Below, piece after piece: positions 36,579 to 44,564 of a stretch of 64,000 nt of DNA. Below the pieces are notes generated by a model. The model ran no database searches. It was not told the origin of the DNA and saw only the letters and a list, made by a program, of their open reading frames with translations. The first letter of the stretch is position 1. The number at the start of each line of letters is the position of its first letter. A program made the position numbers and the translations under genes. The stretch lies in the NCBI RefSeq assembly GCF_003986935.1, contig NZ_RJZE01000028.1:52781-116780 (forward strand). The letters run 5' to 3'. This stretch comes from Paraburkholderia kururiensis JCM 10599 = LMG 19447. GTDB taxonomy: Bacteria > Pseudomonadota > Gammaproteobacteria > Burkholderiales > Burkholderiaceae.

Positions 36579-37280
36579 TCAAACGGTGCGGCGAACCATC
36601 AGCTCCTTGATCTTGCCGATCGCCTTCGTCGGGTTCAGCCCCTTCGGGCAAACGTCGACGCAGTTCATGATCGTGTGGCAACGGAACAGACGGTACGGAT
36701 CTTCGAGGTTGTCGAGACGCTCGCCGGTCGCCTCGTCGCGGCTGTCCGCGATGAAGCGATAGGCTTGCAGCAGCCCGGCCGGACCCACGAACTTGTCGGG
36801 GTTCCACCAGAAGCTCGGGCACGACGTGGAGCAGCTCGCGCACAGAATGCACTCGTAAAGGCCGTCCAGCTCGTCACGCTCTTCCGGCGACTGCAGACGC
36901 TCTTTCTCGGGCGGCGGCGTGTCGTTGATGAGGTACGGCTTGATCGAGTGGTACTGGTTGAAGAACTGCGTGAAGTCGCAGATCAGGTCGCGCACCACGG
37001 GCAGGCCCGGCAGCGGACGCAGCACGATCTTCTGCGGCAGGTCGTTCAGGTTCGTGAGGCACGCCAGACCGTTCTTGCCGTTGATGTTCATGGCGTCCGA
37101 CCCGCACACGCCTTCACGGCACGAGCGGCGGAACGACAGCGTCTCGTCCAGCGCCTTCAGTTTCACCAGCGCGTCGAGCAGCATGCGCTCGTGCTCGATT
37201 TCGAGCTCGTACGTCTGCATGCGCGGGGCGGCGTCCTTGTCCGGATCGTAGCGGTAGACTTCAAAAATTCGTTTGGCCAT
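36579..37280 (-). CDS. sdhB: succinate dehydrogenase iron-sulfur subunit
   Basis: 233 residues. All three cluster-binding sets are visible: the 2Fe-2S ferredoxin domain (SCREGVCGSDAMNINGKNGL), then CILCASCSTSCPSF and NCVDVCPKGLNPTKAI for the 4Fe-4S and 3Fe-4S clusters. It carries electrons from the flavin in SdhA to ubiquinone at SdhCD. It starts 28 bp after the sdhA stop. Confidence 0.97.
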   Translation of the reverse strand: MAKRIFEVYRYDPDKDAAPRMQTYELEIEHERMLLDALVKLKALDETLSFRRSCREGVCGSDAMNINGKNGLACLTNLNDLPQKIVLRPLPGLPVVRDLICDFTQFFNQYHSIKPYLINDTPPPEKERLQSPEERDELDGLYECILCASCSTSCPSFWWNPDKFVGPAGLLQAYRFIADSRDEATGERLDNLEDPYRLFRCHTIMNCVDVCPKGLNPTKAIGKIKELMVRRTV

Positions 37281-37308
37281 TTCCGATTCCTTTTGATCTG
37301 GCTTTGGC

Positions 37309-39084
37309 TTAGAACGTACGCGCCTTCGGCGGTACCGACTCGACGCTAAGCGGGTTCATGTGAACCGGCTTGTATTCGAGGCGGTCGCCTTCGCTGTACC
37401 ACAGCGAGTGGCGCAGCCAGTTCTCGTCGTCGCGATGCTCGTAGTCGCTGTGCGCGTGCGCGCCGCGGCTTTCCTTGCGGGCTTCAGCGGACACCATCGT
37501 CGCGCGTGCCACTTCGATCAGGTTGGCGAGTTCCAGCGCTTCGATGCGCGCCGTGTTGAACACCTTCGACTTGTCCTTGAGATGCACGTGCTCCACGCGC
37601 TTCGCGAGTTCGGCCACTTCGCCCACGCCTTCCGAGAGCAGCGCCGAGGTACGGAACACGCCGGCATGCTTCTGCATGGTCGAGCGGATGTCGTTGGCGA
37701 TGGCTTGCGTGTATTCGCCGGAGCTGGACTTTTCGAGCTTGTCGAGACGCGCGAGCGAGAAATCGGCGGCATCGGCCGGCAGCGGCTTGTGCTCCTTGAT
37801 TTCCTTCACGTGCTTCACGATGTGGTTGCCCGCTGCGCGGCCGAACACCACGAGGTCGAGCAGCGAGTTCGTGCCCAGCCGGTTCGCGCCGTGCACCGAG
37901 ACGCACGAGCATTCGCCCACGGCGTAGAAGCCGTTGATCGGGTCTTCGTGGCCCTTCTGCGTGCCCACCACCTGACCGTGGATGTTCGTCGGAATGCCGC
38001 CCATCTGGTAGTGAATGGTCGGCACAACGGGGATGGGTTCCTTGATGCAGTCGACGTTCGCGAACTTCAGCGCGATTTCACGGATCGACGGCAGACGCTT
38101 CATGATCGTCTCGGCGCCGATGTGCGAGAGGTCGAGCAGCACGTGGTCTTTGTTCGGACCCACGCCGCGGCCTTCCTTGATTTCCTGGTCCATCGAGCGC
38201 GACACAAAGTCGCGCGGCGCCAGATCCTTCAGCGTGGGCGCGTAGCGCTCCATGAAGCGCTCGCCGTTCGCATTACGCAGAATGCCGCCTTCGCCGCGCA
38301 CGCCTTCGGTAATCAGCACGCCCGCACCGGCCACGCCGGTGGGGTGGAACTGCCAGAACTCCATGTCTTCGAGCGGAATGCCCGAACGCGCCGCCATGCC
38401 AAGGCCGTCGCCGGTGTTGATGAACGCGTTGGTGGACGCCGCGAAGATGCGGCCCGCGCCACCCGTGGCGAACAGCGTGCACTTGCCTTCGAGAATGTAG
38501 ACGTCGCCCGTTTCCATTTCGAGCGCCGTCACGCCGAGCACGTCGCCGTCCGCGTCGCGGATCAGGTCGAGCGCCATCCATTCGACGAAGAACTGCGTCT
38601 TCGCTGCGACGTTCTGCTGGTACAGCGTATGCAGCAGCGCGTGGCCGGTACGGTCGGCAGCCGCGCAGGCGCGCTGCACCGGCTTTTCACCGTAGTTCGC
38701 GGTGTGGCCGCCGAACGGACGCTGGTAGATCGTGCCGTCCGCATTGCGGTCGAACGGCATGCCGAAGTGTTCGAGTTCGTAGACGGCGTTCGGTGCTTCA
38801 CGGCACATGAACTCGATGGCGTCCTGGTCGCCCAGCCAGTCGGAGCCCTTGATGGTGTCGTAGAAGTGGTAGTGCCAGTTGTCTTCGCTCATGTTGCCGA
38901 GCGAGGCGCCAATGCCGCCTTGCGCCGCGACCGTGTGCGAACGCGTGGGGAACACCTTCGAGAGCACACAGACCGAGAGGCCGGCACGTGCGAGTTGCAG
39001 CGATGCGCGCATCCCCGAGCCGCCTGCGCCGACGATCACCACGTCGAAGCGGCGACGCGGCAGAGAACTTTTGATTGCAGCCAT
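37309..39084 (-). CDS. sdhA: succinate dehydrogenase flavoprotein subunit
   Basis: 591 residues from the ATG at 39084 (MAAIKSSLPRRRFDVVIVGA). The dinucleotide fold GAGGSGMRASLQLA, the FAD-linking His in RSHTVAAQGG and the catalytic segment HPTGVAGAGVLITEGVRGEGG are present. It oxidises succinate to fumarate in the TCA cycle. An in-frame ATG 42 bp upstream would overlap sdhD and is unlikely; from 39084 the gap to sdhD is 4 bp. Confidence 0.97.
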   Translation of the reverse strand: MAAIKSSLPRRRFDVVIVGAGGSGMRASLQLARAGLSVCVLSKVFPTRSHTVAAQGGIGASLGNMSEDNWHYHFYDTIKGSDWLGDQDAIEFMCREAPNAVYELEHFGMPFDRNADGTIYQRPFGGHTANYGEKPVQRACAAADRTGHALLHTLYQQNVAAKTQFFVEWMALDLIRDADGDVLGVTALEMETGDVYILEGKCTLFATGGAGRIFAASTNAFINTGDGLGMAARSGIPLEDMEFWQFHPTGVAGAGVLITEGVRGEGGILRNANGERFMERYAPTLKDLAPRDFVSRSMDQEIKEGRGVGPNKDHVLLDLSHIGAETIMKRLPSIREIALKFANVDCIKEPIPVVPTIHYQMGGIPTNIHGQVVGTQKGHEDPINGFYAVGECSCVSVHGANRLGTNSLLDLVVFGRAAGNHIVKHVKEIKEHKPLPADAADFSLARLDKLEKSSSGEYTQAIANDIRSTMQKHAGVFRTSALLSEGVGEVAELAKRVEHVHLKDKSKVFNTARIEALELANLIEVARATMVSAEARKESRGAHAHSDYEHRDDENWLRHSLWYSEGDRLEYKPVHMNPLSVESVPPKARTF

Positions 39085-39088
39085 TCTT

Positions 39089-39457
39089 TTACACTCTCCA
39101 GAGAATCTGCGCAGCGTAGCCCGCACATGCGAGCAGCCAGAGGATCGTCAGGGCCTGCAGCACCAGCCGCACGCCAACCGGCTTGACGTAGTCCATCCAG
39201 ATGTCGCGCACGCCGACCCAGGCGTGATAAAAGAGCGAGAGCAGCGTGACGAAGGTGGCGAGCTTCATCCATTGCGTGGCGAAGATCGAGGCCCAGCCGT
39301 CGTAGGAAAAATCCTGCGCAGCGAAGAACCAGACGAGCAGGATGATGGTGTAGACCGCCATGACGGTGGCGGTAATACGTTGCGCGAGCCAGTCGCGCAG
39401 ACCGTAGTGCGCGCCGACGACAAGACGCTTCGGGCCGATGCGGTTATTGGTTGCCAT
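39089..39457 (-). CDS. sdhD: succinate dehydrogenase membrane anchor subunit
   Basis: 122 residues with three hydrophobic helices and the anchor-subunit pattern (GLRDWLAQRITAT at the start, FYHAWVGVRDIWMDYV with the haem/quinone region). With SdhC it holds the complex in the inner membrane and reduces ubiquinone. It is separated from sdhC by 3 bp. Confidence 0.94.
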   Translation of the reverse strand: MATNNRIGPKRLVVGAHYGLRDWLAQRITATVMAVYTIILLVWFFAAQDFSYDGWASIFATQWMKLATFVTLLSLFYHAWVGVRDIWMDYVKPVGVRLVLQALTILWLLACAGYAAQILWRV

Positions 39458-39460
39458 TTT

Positions 39461-39877
39461 TCAGAACACCCCGAAGAGTTTTGCCGCAACGGCAAGAGTA
39501 AGGAGCGAGGAAACGATCAGGACGACGACCGAGGTCTGCTTGCCCTTTTCCTTGGACACCGCGCCGTGGTTGGTATCCATCAGAAGGTGACGGACGCCGG
39601 CGCAGAAGTGGAAGAGGAAGGCCCAGGAGAGGACCAGCACGATGAGCTTGACGATGACGCTGGACAGGAAGCCTTTGAACACTTCGAAGCTGAGTTCGGA
39701 GGTGAGGCTCTGATCGAACAGATACAGCAGGAAGGGCAGGAAGATGAACAGCAATGCACCGCTTACGCGATGAAGGATCGATACGCGCCCTGCGAGAGGC
39801 AGACGGTACGCGAACAATATCTGCCCGAGCCCGATGTTCCGGAATTCCGGCCTCGGTTTTTTTACGGCTTCAGCCAT
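39461..39877 (-). CDS. sdhC: succinate dehydrogenase cytochrome b556 subunit
   Basis: 138 residues. It has the quinone-site and haem signature SILHRVSGALLF and HFCAGVRHLLMD, with three membrane helices. First gene of the sdhCDAB-sdhE-gltA operon; the promoter should lie in 39878-40072. The GntR-family regulator gene next upstream points the same way and is a candidate controller. Confidence 0.95.
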   Translation of the reverse strand: MAEAVKKPRPEFRNIGLGQILFAYRLPLAGRVSILHRVSGALLFIFLPFLLYLFDQSLTSELSFEVFKGFLSSVIVKLIVLVLSWAFLFHFCAGVRHLLMDTNHGAVSKEKGKQTSVVVLIVSSLLTLAVAAKLFGVF

Positions 39878-40072
39878 GCTAGACCCCTACTTTTGTAGTC
39901 ACACCAATCCGCAATTTTAGCGCCTTTTCTTTGCGCGCTGCAGCGAAAGTCCTGCAATGACCGTTGCTGTTTGCGCTATAAAGAGGCGCGTCTTTCCGCT
40001 TCTGTCCTGCTTCGGCCCGCTTCTCTTCCACTGATCCGCCGCACGCGCGCAAAGCTGCACACATGCGGCCGT

Positions 40073-40864
40073 TCAGCTCAGATCGTTCTGATAGTAGTAC
40101 CCGTTCGTGACATACCAACCACGCCGCACCTCGACCGGCTTGTCGCCGTACGTGTACGACACACGCTCCACGGAAAGCAGCGGAAAGCCCGGTGGCACGT
40201 GCAACTGCTCAGCCACGGCCGGGTCGGCAGCGACGGCCCGGATTTTCTCGGACGCACGAATCATGCGCGTACCGAACTCGGATTCGAACATCGCGTAAAG
40301 CGGGCCCTTGTACTCGGAAAGGCGCTCGAGCGTGAGGCCGCGGAACAACCCTCCGGGCAGCCAGATTTCGTCGAGGACGGTGGTTTCGCCGTCGAATTGC
40401 AGCAGCCGCCGGATCAGCACCACAGGGTCAGCGGGCTTCAGTTCCAGCTGGCGGGCAATGTCGGCCGTGGCGCGCAGGCGGCGGCACTCAAGCAGCCTGC
40501 TGACGTGCGGATGCTCCGCGCCGTCATCCGCAAGCAATCTGAGGAAGCGAAACTGGGCGCGGTCCTCGCTGTGGGTTGCAACAAATGTGCCCTTTCCCTG
40601 GCGCCGCACGAGCAGGTTTTCCGCGGCAAGTTCGTCGATCGCCTTGCGCACGGTGCCCTGGCTTACCTTGTAGCGGGCGGCGAGTTCCATCTCGCTGGGA
40701 ATGATTTCACCGGGCTTCCATTCGCCGGTTTCGAGGCTCTGCGTAATGAGGCCCTTGATCTGCTGGTACAGCGGGCTGAACGTAGGCGAGCCGGACGAGG
40801 ACGCGCCGGTGCCGGCGCCATCCTGGCCAGGGGGGTTAGCAGTGCTCGCCGGGTTCGCATTCAT
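40073..40864 (-). CDS. GntR-family regulator (HutC/UTRA type)
   Basis: 263 residues. A disordered Ala/Gly/Ser-rich N terminus precedes a winged HTH (PLYQQIKGLI, then IPSEMELAARYKVSQGTVRKAI) and a C-terminal UTRA effector-binding domain (VLIRRLLQFDGETTVLDEIW). Located between sdhC and mdh, it is positioned to control TCA-cycle genes; the ligand is unknown. A 20-bp perfect palindrome lies 56 bp upstream of its start and is a likely operator for itself. Confidence 0.9.
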   Translation of the reverse strand: MNANPASTANPPGQDGAGTGASSSGSPTFSPLYQQIKGLITQSLETGEWKPGEIIPSEMELAARYKVSQGTVRKAIDELAAENLLVRRQGKGTFVATHSEDRAQFRFLRLLADDGAEHPHVSRLLECRRLRATADIARQLELKPADPVVLIRRLLQFDGETTVLDEIWLPGGLFRGLTLERLSEYKGPLYAMFESEFGTRMIRASEKIRAVAADPAVAEQLHVPPGFPLLSVERVSYTYGDKPVEVRRGWYVTNGYYYQNDLS

Positions 40865-41306
40865 GCGCGCATTTCAACATAAAGCGCATATCGGCGTCCA
40901 GCTTTTCCAGCTCAATACATATGTCTTATATAAGACATAAGATACTGTTGACTTTGGCCTGCCCCGCTCCTACACTCCAGGTCGAGCCAGGGTTCGCGGG
41001 TTGCCGGCGAACGTTGTCCAGCAAGGCTTTCGAGCACGCAGGGCAGCGCACCGGCGCTACCCTGCACAAGGTGTCGCATTCACGCAGTAGAAGTTTCGAT
41101 CCGCCCCGCCGCGGCCTCCTCCAGATGCCGCCGGACGTGCCGAAAGCGCTGTCGCGAAGACCGGCAACGATGCATGGATGGCGCTGCGCGCGCCCGCCGC
41201 CTGCGCTCTGCCGCGCTGTTCGTCCGTTTCATGAACGCCAGGCGTAACGCCCATATAGAATGGCGTTTTACTCTGGCGTCTAACGCATCCTCCTGGAGAT
41301 TTCTCA
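40865..41306. other. divergent promoter region gntR / mdh
   Basis: 442 bases between divergent genes. The gntR-proximal part holds the palindrome described separately and nearby AT-rich promoter-like sequence. On the mdh side TCCTGGAGAT just before the ATG is the ribosome binding site. The middle 250 bases show nothing recognisable. Confidence 0.5.
40920..40939. promoter_or_regulatory. 20-bp perfect palindrome, probable GntR operator
   Basis: TATGTCTTATATAAGACATA is a perfect inverted repeat. Size and symmetry fit a GntR-family dimer site, and it lies 56 bp upstream of the gntR start. A further TAAGATAC follows at once. I did not see another copy at the sdhC, mdh or prp promoters by eye. Confidence 0.75.
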
Positions 41307-42290
41307 ATGGCTAAGCCCGCAAAGCGCGTTGCCGTCACCGGCGCCGCAGGTCAGATCGGTTACTCGCTGCTCTTTCGCATCGCCAACGGCGACCTGCTCG
41401 GCAAAGACCAGCCCGTCATCCTGCAACTGCTCGACCTTCCGCAGGCGCAAGCTGCCGTCAAGGGCGTCGTGATGGAACTGGAAGACTGCGCGTTCCCGCT
41501 GCTCGCGGGCGTCGTGGTCACGGACGATCCGAAGGTCGCGTTCAAGGACGCCGACGTCGCGCTGCTCGTGGGCGCCCGTCCGCGCTCGAAGGGCATGGAG
41601 CGCAAAGACCTGCTTTCGGCAAACGCTGAAATCTTCACGGTGCAAGGCCGCGCGCTGAACGAAGTCGCGAGCCGCGACATCAAGGTGCTGGTGGTCGGCA
41701 ACCCGGCCAACACGAACGCCTACATCGCGATGAAGTCGGCTCCGGATCTGCCGAAGAAGAACTTCACGGCCATGCTGCGCCTCGACCACAACCGCGCGCT
41801 CTCGCAACTCGCCGCGAAGTCGGGCAAGCCGGTGGCCTCCATCGAAAAGCTGGCCGTGTGGGGCAACCACTCGCCCACCATGTACCCCGATTTCCGTTTC
41901 GCGACGGTCGAAGGCCAGTCGCTGCTGAAGCTGATCAACGACGACGAATGGAACCGCAACGTCTTCATCCCGACCGTCGGCAAGCGCGGCGCGGCCATCA
42001 TCGAAGCGCGCGGCCTGTCGTCGGCAGCGTCGGCGGCCAATGCGGCAATCGACCACGTGCGTGACTGGGTGCTCGGCACGAACGGCAAGTGGGTCACGAT
42101 GGGCATTCCGTCGGACGGCTCGTATGGCATTCCCGAAGACATCATCTACGGCGTGCCGGTGACCTGCGAAAACGGCGAGTACAAGCGCATTGAGGGCCTC
42201 GAAATCGACGCCTTCTCGCGCGAGAAGATGGACGGCACGCTCGCCGAGCTGCTCGAAGAGCGCGACGGCGTGCAGCACCTGCTCGGCTAA
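41307..42290 (+). CDS. mdh: malate dehydrogenase
   Basis: 327 residues, the cytosolic-type bacterial enzyme. The NAD loop GAAGQIGYSLLFRIANGD, NPANTNAYIA and the catalytic His in VWGNHSPTMYPD are present. It oxidises malate to oxaloacetate, the substrate of GltA. It is followed by a strong terminator at 42307-42347, so it is probably monocistronic. Confidence 0.97.
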   Translation: MAKPAKRVAVTGAAGQIGYSLLFRIANGDLLGKDQPVILQLLDLPQAQAAVKGVVMELEDCAFPLLAGVVVTDDPKVAFKDADVALLVGARPRSKGMERKDLLSANAEIFTVQGRALNEVASRDIKVLVVGNPANTNAYIAMKSAPDLPKKNFTAMLRLDHNRALSQLAAKSGKPVASIEKLAVWGNHSPTMYPDFRFATVEGQSLLKLINDDEWNRNVFIPTVGKRGAAIIEARGLSSAASAANAAIDHVRDWVLGTNGKWVTMGIPSDGSYGIPEDIIYGVPVTCENGEYKRIEGLEIDAFSREKMDGTLAELLEERDGVQHLLG

Positions 42291-42306
42291 GCCAGGCATG
42301 CAGATC

Positions 42307-42347
42307 AACCGGAGCTCCGTTGCTGTGCGGCGGGTTCCGGTTTTTTT
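42307..42347 (+). terminator. intrinsic terminator after mdh
   Basis: AACCGGA and TCCGGTT pair around a 22-base loop and are followed by TTTTT, 17 bases past the mdh stop. Confidence 0.8.
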
Positions 42348-42602
42348 GCACACGGCTGTCAAGCATCCGGGCACGTGAGCTGAAGCGCGCTGCTTCACGT
42401 TGCTGTGCCCGTGTACCCGATCCGGACGCGCTCTATCCGACCTTGCACGCAGGCGCCGCGGCGCACTACCGGTGCGCCCCGCCAGTAGCCTCGGCGCTGC
42501 GACCAAACGCCGCGCGGCTTCACGCGCGGCGAAGCAGGCCAGCCGGACCAGAGCGCATCCGAATCAGGTTCGTCCACCCCCCATTCAGACCCGACGCCGA
42601 AG
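42348..42602. other. upstream region of the 2-methylcitrate cluster
   Basis: 255 bases without a gene; the promoter of the lyase-prpB-prpC genes should lie here. No operator or riboswitch was recognised, and no perfect copy of the gntR palindrome. Confidence 0.4.
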
Positions 42603-43619
42603 ATGCGCGCCCTGACTCCAGCCGAAGTGCTGTTTGACGGCGAAGCGCCGCCCACCCTCCTGCCCGTGTGCGATCACTACGCCGGCAGCGAAAAGCTGAT
42701 GCTCAAATCGCTGGCGCTACAGCAGGAACTGGGCCCCGTGTTCGACATCACGCTCGACTGCGAGGACGGCGCCCAGGTAGGCCGCGAGGCCGAACACGCC
42801 GAACTCGTCGCCTCATTTGTGGGCAGCGAGCACGACCGCTTTGGCCGCGTCGGCGTACGGATTCACGACTTCCACCATCCCCACTGGCGCGACGACGTCC
42901 GCCTGGTCCTGCGTGCAGCCCGGCGCGCGCCGGCGTACATCACGCTGCCGAAGATCCGCAGCGTCGCCGATGCCGCCGAAATGTGCGCGTTCATCGAAGC
43001 CACGCGCGTCGAATTCGGCATCGCCCAGTCCGTCCCCGTCGACCTGCTGATCGAAACGCACGGCGCGCTCGCGCGCGTGTTCGACCTCGCCGCGCTGCCC
43101 GGCGTGCAGGCGCTCAGCTTCGGGCTGATGGATTTCGTCTCGGCGCACGACGGCGCCATTCCCGACACCGCGATGCGCTCGCCCGGCCAGTTCGACCACC
43201 CGCTCGTGCGCCGGGCCAAGCTCGAGATCGCCGCGGCGTGCCACGCGCGCGGCAAAGTGCCGTCGCACAACGTGACGACCGAAGTGCGCGACATGAGCGT
43301 CGTGGCCGGCGACGCCGCGCGCGCCCGCAGCGAGTTCGGCTATACGCGCATGTGGAGCATCCATCCGGCGCAGATTCCCGCCATCGTCGCGGCGTTCGCG
43401 CCCCGCGACGAAGAAATTGTGACGGCCGCCGAGATCCTGCTGGCCGCGCAGGCCGCGCAATGGGGTCCGACGCGCCATCGCGACACGCTGCACGACCGCG
43501 CGAGCTACCGCTACTACTGGTCGGTGCTGCGCCGTGCGCGCGCCACCGGCCGCACCGTGCCGCCGGAAGCGGCGCCGCTGTTCGGGCCGGGCCGTCCCGG
43601 CGAGGAGCACGCACCATGA
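42603..43619 (+). CDS. HpcH/HpaI aldolase / citrate lyase (CitE)-family protein
   Basis: 338 residues of the CitE-like TIM-barrel family: FDITLDCEDGAQVGREAEH (metal Glu/Asp region), YITLPKIRS, DLLIETHGALARV (second acidic ligand) and IHPAQIPAI. Relatives cleave malyl-CoA, citramalyl-CoA or related acyl-CoA aldols; the substrate here is unknown. Its stop overlaps the prpB start (ATGA), so the two are translationally coupled and it probably works in, or beside, propionate/methylcitrate metabolism. Confidence 0.8.
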   Translation: MRALTPAEVLFDGEAPPTLLPVCDHYAGSEKLMLKSLALQQELGPVFDITLDCEDGAQVGREAEHAELVASFVGSEHDRFGRVGVRIHDFHHPHWRDDVRLVLRAARRAPAYITLPKIRSVADAAEMCAFIEATRVEFGIAQSVPVDLLIETHGALARVFDLAALPGVQALSFGLMDFVSAHDGAIPDTAMRSPGQFDHPLVRRAKLEIAAACHARGKVPSHNVTTEVRDMSVVAGDAARARSEFGYTRMWSIHPAQIPAIVAAFAPRDEEIVTAAEILLAAQAAQWGPTRHRDTLHDRASYRYYWSVLRRARATGRTVPPEAAPLFGPGRPGEEHAP

Positions 43620-44410
43620 TCGAGACCACAGACTACCGTTCCGCCGGCGCCGCGTTTCGCGCCGCCGTGGAGGCCGAGCGTCCGCTGCAGGTGGTGGGCG
43701 CAATCAACGCGAACCACGCGCTGCTCGCCAAACGTGCTGGCTTCAAGGCCATCTACGTGTCGGGCGGCGGCGTGGCGGCCGGTTCGCTCGGCTTGCCCGA
43801 CCTCGGCATCTCGACGCTCGACGACGTGCTCACGGACGTGCGCCGCATCACCGACGTCTGCGACCTGCCGCTGCTCGTGGACGTCGATACGGGCTTCGGC
43901 CCGTCCGCATTCAACATCGCACGGACGGTGAAGGCGCTGACGAAGGCCGGCGCAGGCGCCATGCACATCGAGGACCAGGTGGGCGCCAAGCGTTGCGGGC
44001 ATCGCCCCGGCAAGGCGATCGTCGCGCAGGCCGAGATGGTGGACCGCATCAAGGCCGCCGTGGACGCGCGCATCGACCCCGACTTCGTCATCATGGCCCG
44101 CACGGACGCGCTAGCGGTGGAAGGGCTCGATGCCGCCATCGAGCGCGCCGTAGCCTGCGTGGAAGCCGGCGCCGACATGATCTTCCCCGAGGCGATGACC
44201 GAACTCGGCATGTACCGCCAGTTCGCGCAGGCGGTAAAGGTGCCGGTGCTCGCGAACATCACCGAATTCGGCTCCACGCCGCTTTTCACCGTCGATGAAC
44301 TGCGCGGCGCGGACGTGTCGCTCGTGCTGTATCCGCTCTCGGCGTTCCGCGCCATGAACAAGGCGGCGGAAAACGTGTACCACGCGATTCGCCGCGACGG
44401 TACGCAGTAA
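43616..44410 (+). CDS. prpB: 2-methylisocitrate lyase, truncated by a premature stop
   Basis: 264 residues instead of about 295. The catalytic parts are complete: SGGGVAAGSLGLPDLG, VDVDTGFG, the loop motif KRCGHRPGK and MARTDALAVEG. The frame hits TAA at 44408-44410 after RRDGTQ. Directly beyond it the same frame continues with AVLDTMQTRTELYESIGYYA and ends at 44512, which is the normal PrpB C terminus. A single substitution (CAA or AAA to TAA) explains this. PrpB cleaves 2-methylisocitrate to pyruvate and succinate. Losing the last 34 residues removes C-terminal helices that the family uses in oligomer packing, so activity is doubtful. Confidence 0.9.
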   Translation: MIETTDYRSAGAAFRAAVEAERPLQVVGAINANHALLAKRAGFKAIYVSGGGVAAGSLGLPDLGISTLDDVLTDVRRITDVCDLPLLVDVDTGFGPSAFNIARTVKALTKAGAGAMHIEDQVGAKRCGHRPGKAIVAQAEMVDRIKAAVDARIDPDFVIMARTDALAVEGLDAAIERAVACVEAGADMIFPEAMTELGMYRQFAQAVKVPVLANITEFGSTPLFTVDELRGADVSLVLYPLSAFRAMNKAAENVYHAIRRDGTQ

Positions 44411-44512
44411 GCCGTGCTCGACACGATGCAAACGCGCACCGAACTCTACGAGAGCATCGGCTACTACGCGTACGAACAGAAACTGGACGCGCTGTTCGGC
44501 CAGAAGAAGTAA
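44411..44512 (+). pseudogene. disconnected 3' end of prpB
   Basis: The 33 codons after the in-frame TAA keep the frame and the family sequence (DTMQTRTELYESIGYYAYEQ and then LDALFGQKK) up to the original TAA at 44510-44512. There is no ribosome binding site for independent translation. Conservation without further decay suggests a recent mutation or a base-call error. Confidence 0.8.
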
Positions 44513-44564
44513 GCCGGCCGACCGAAAACCACCCGCGCAGGCCGCACCGCAAGGAGCAAGGCAG

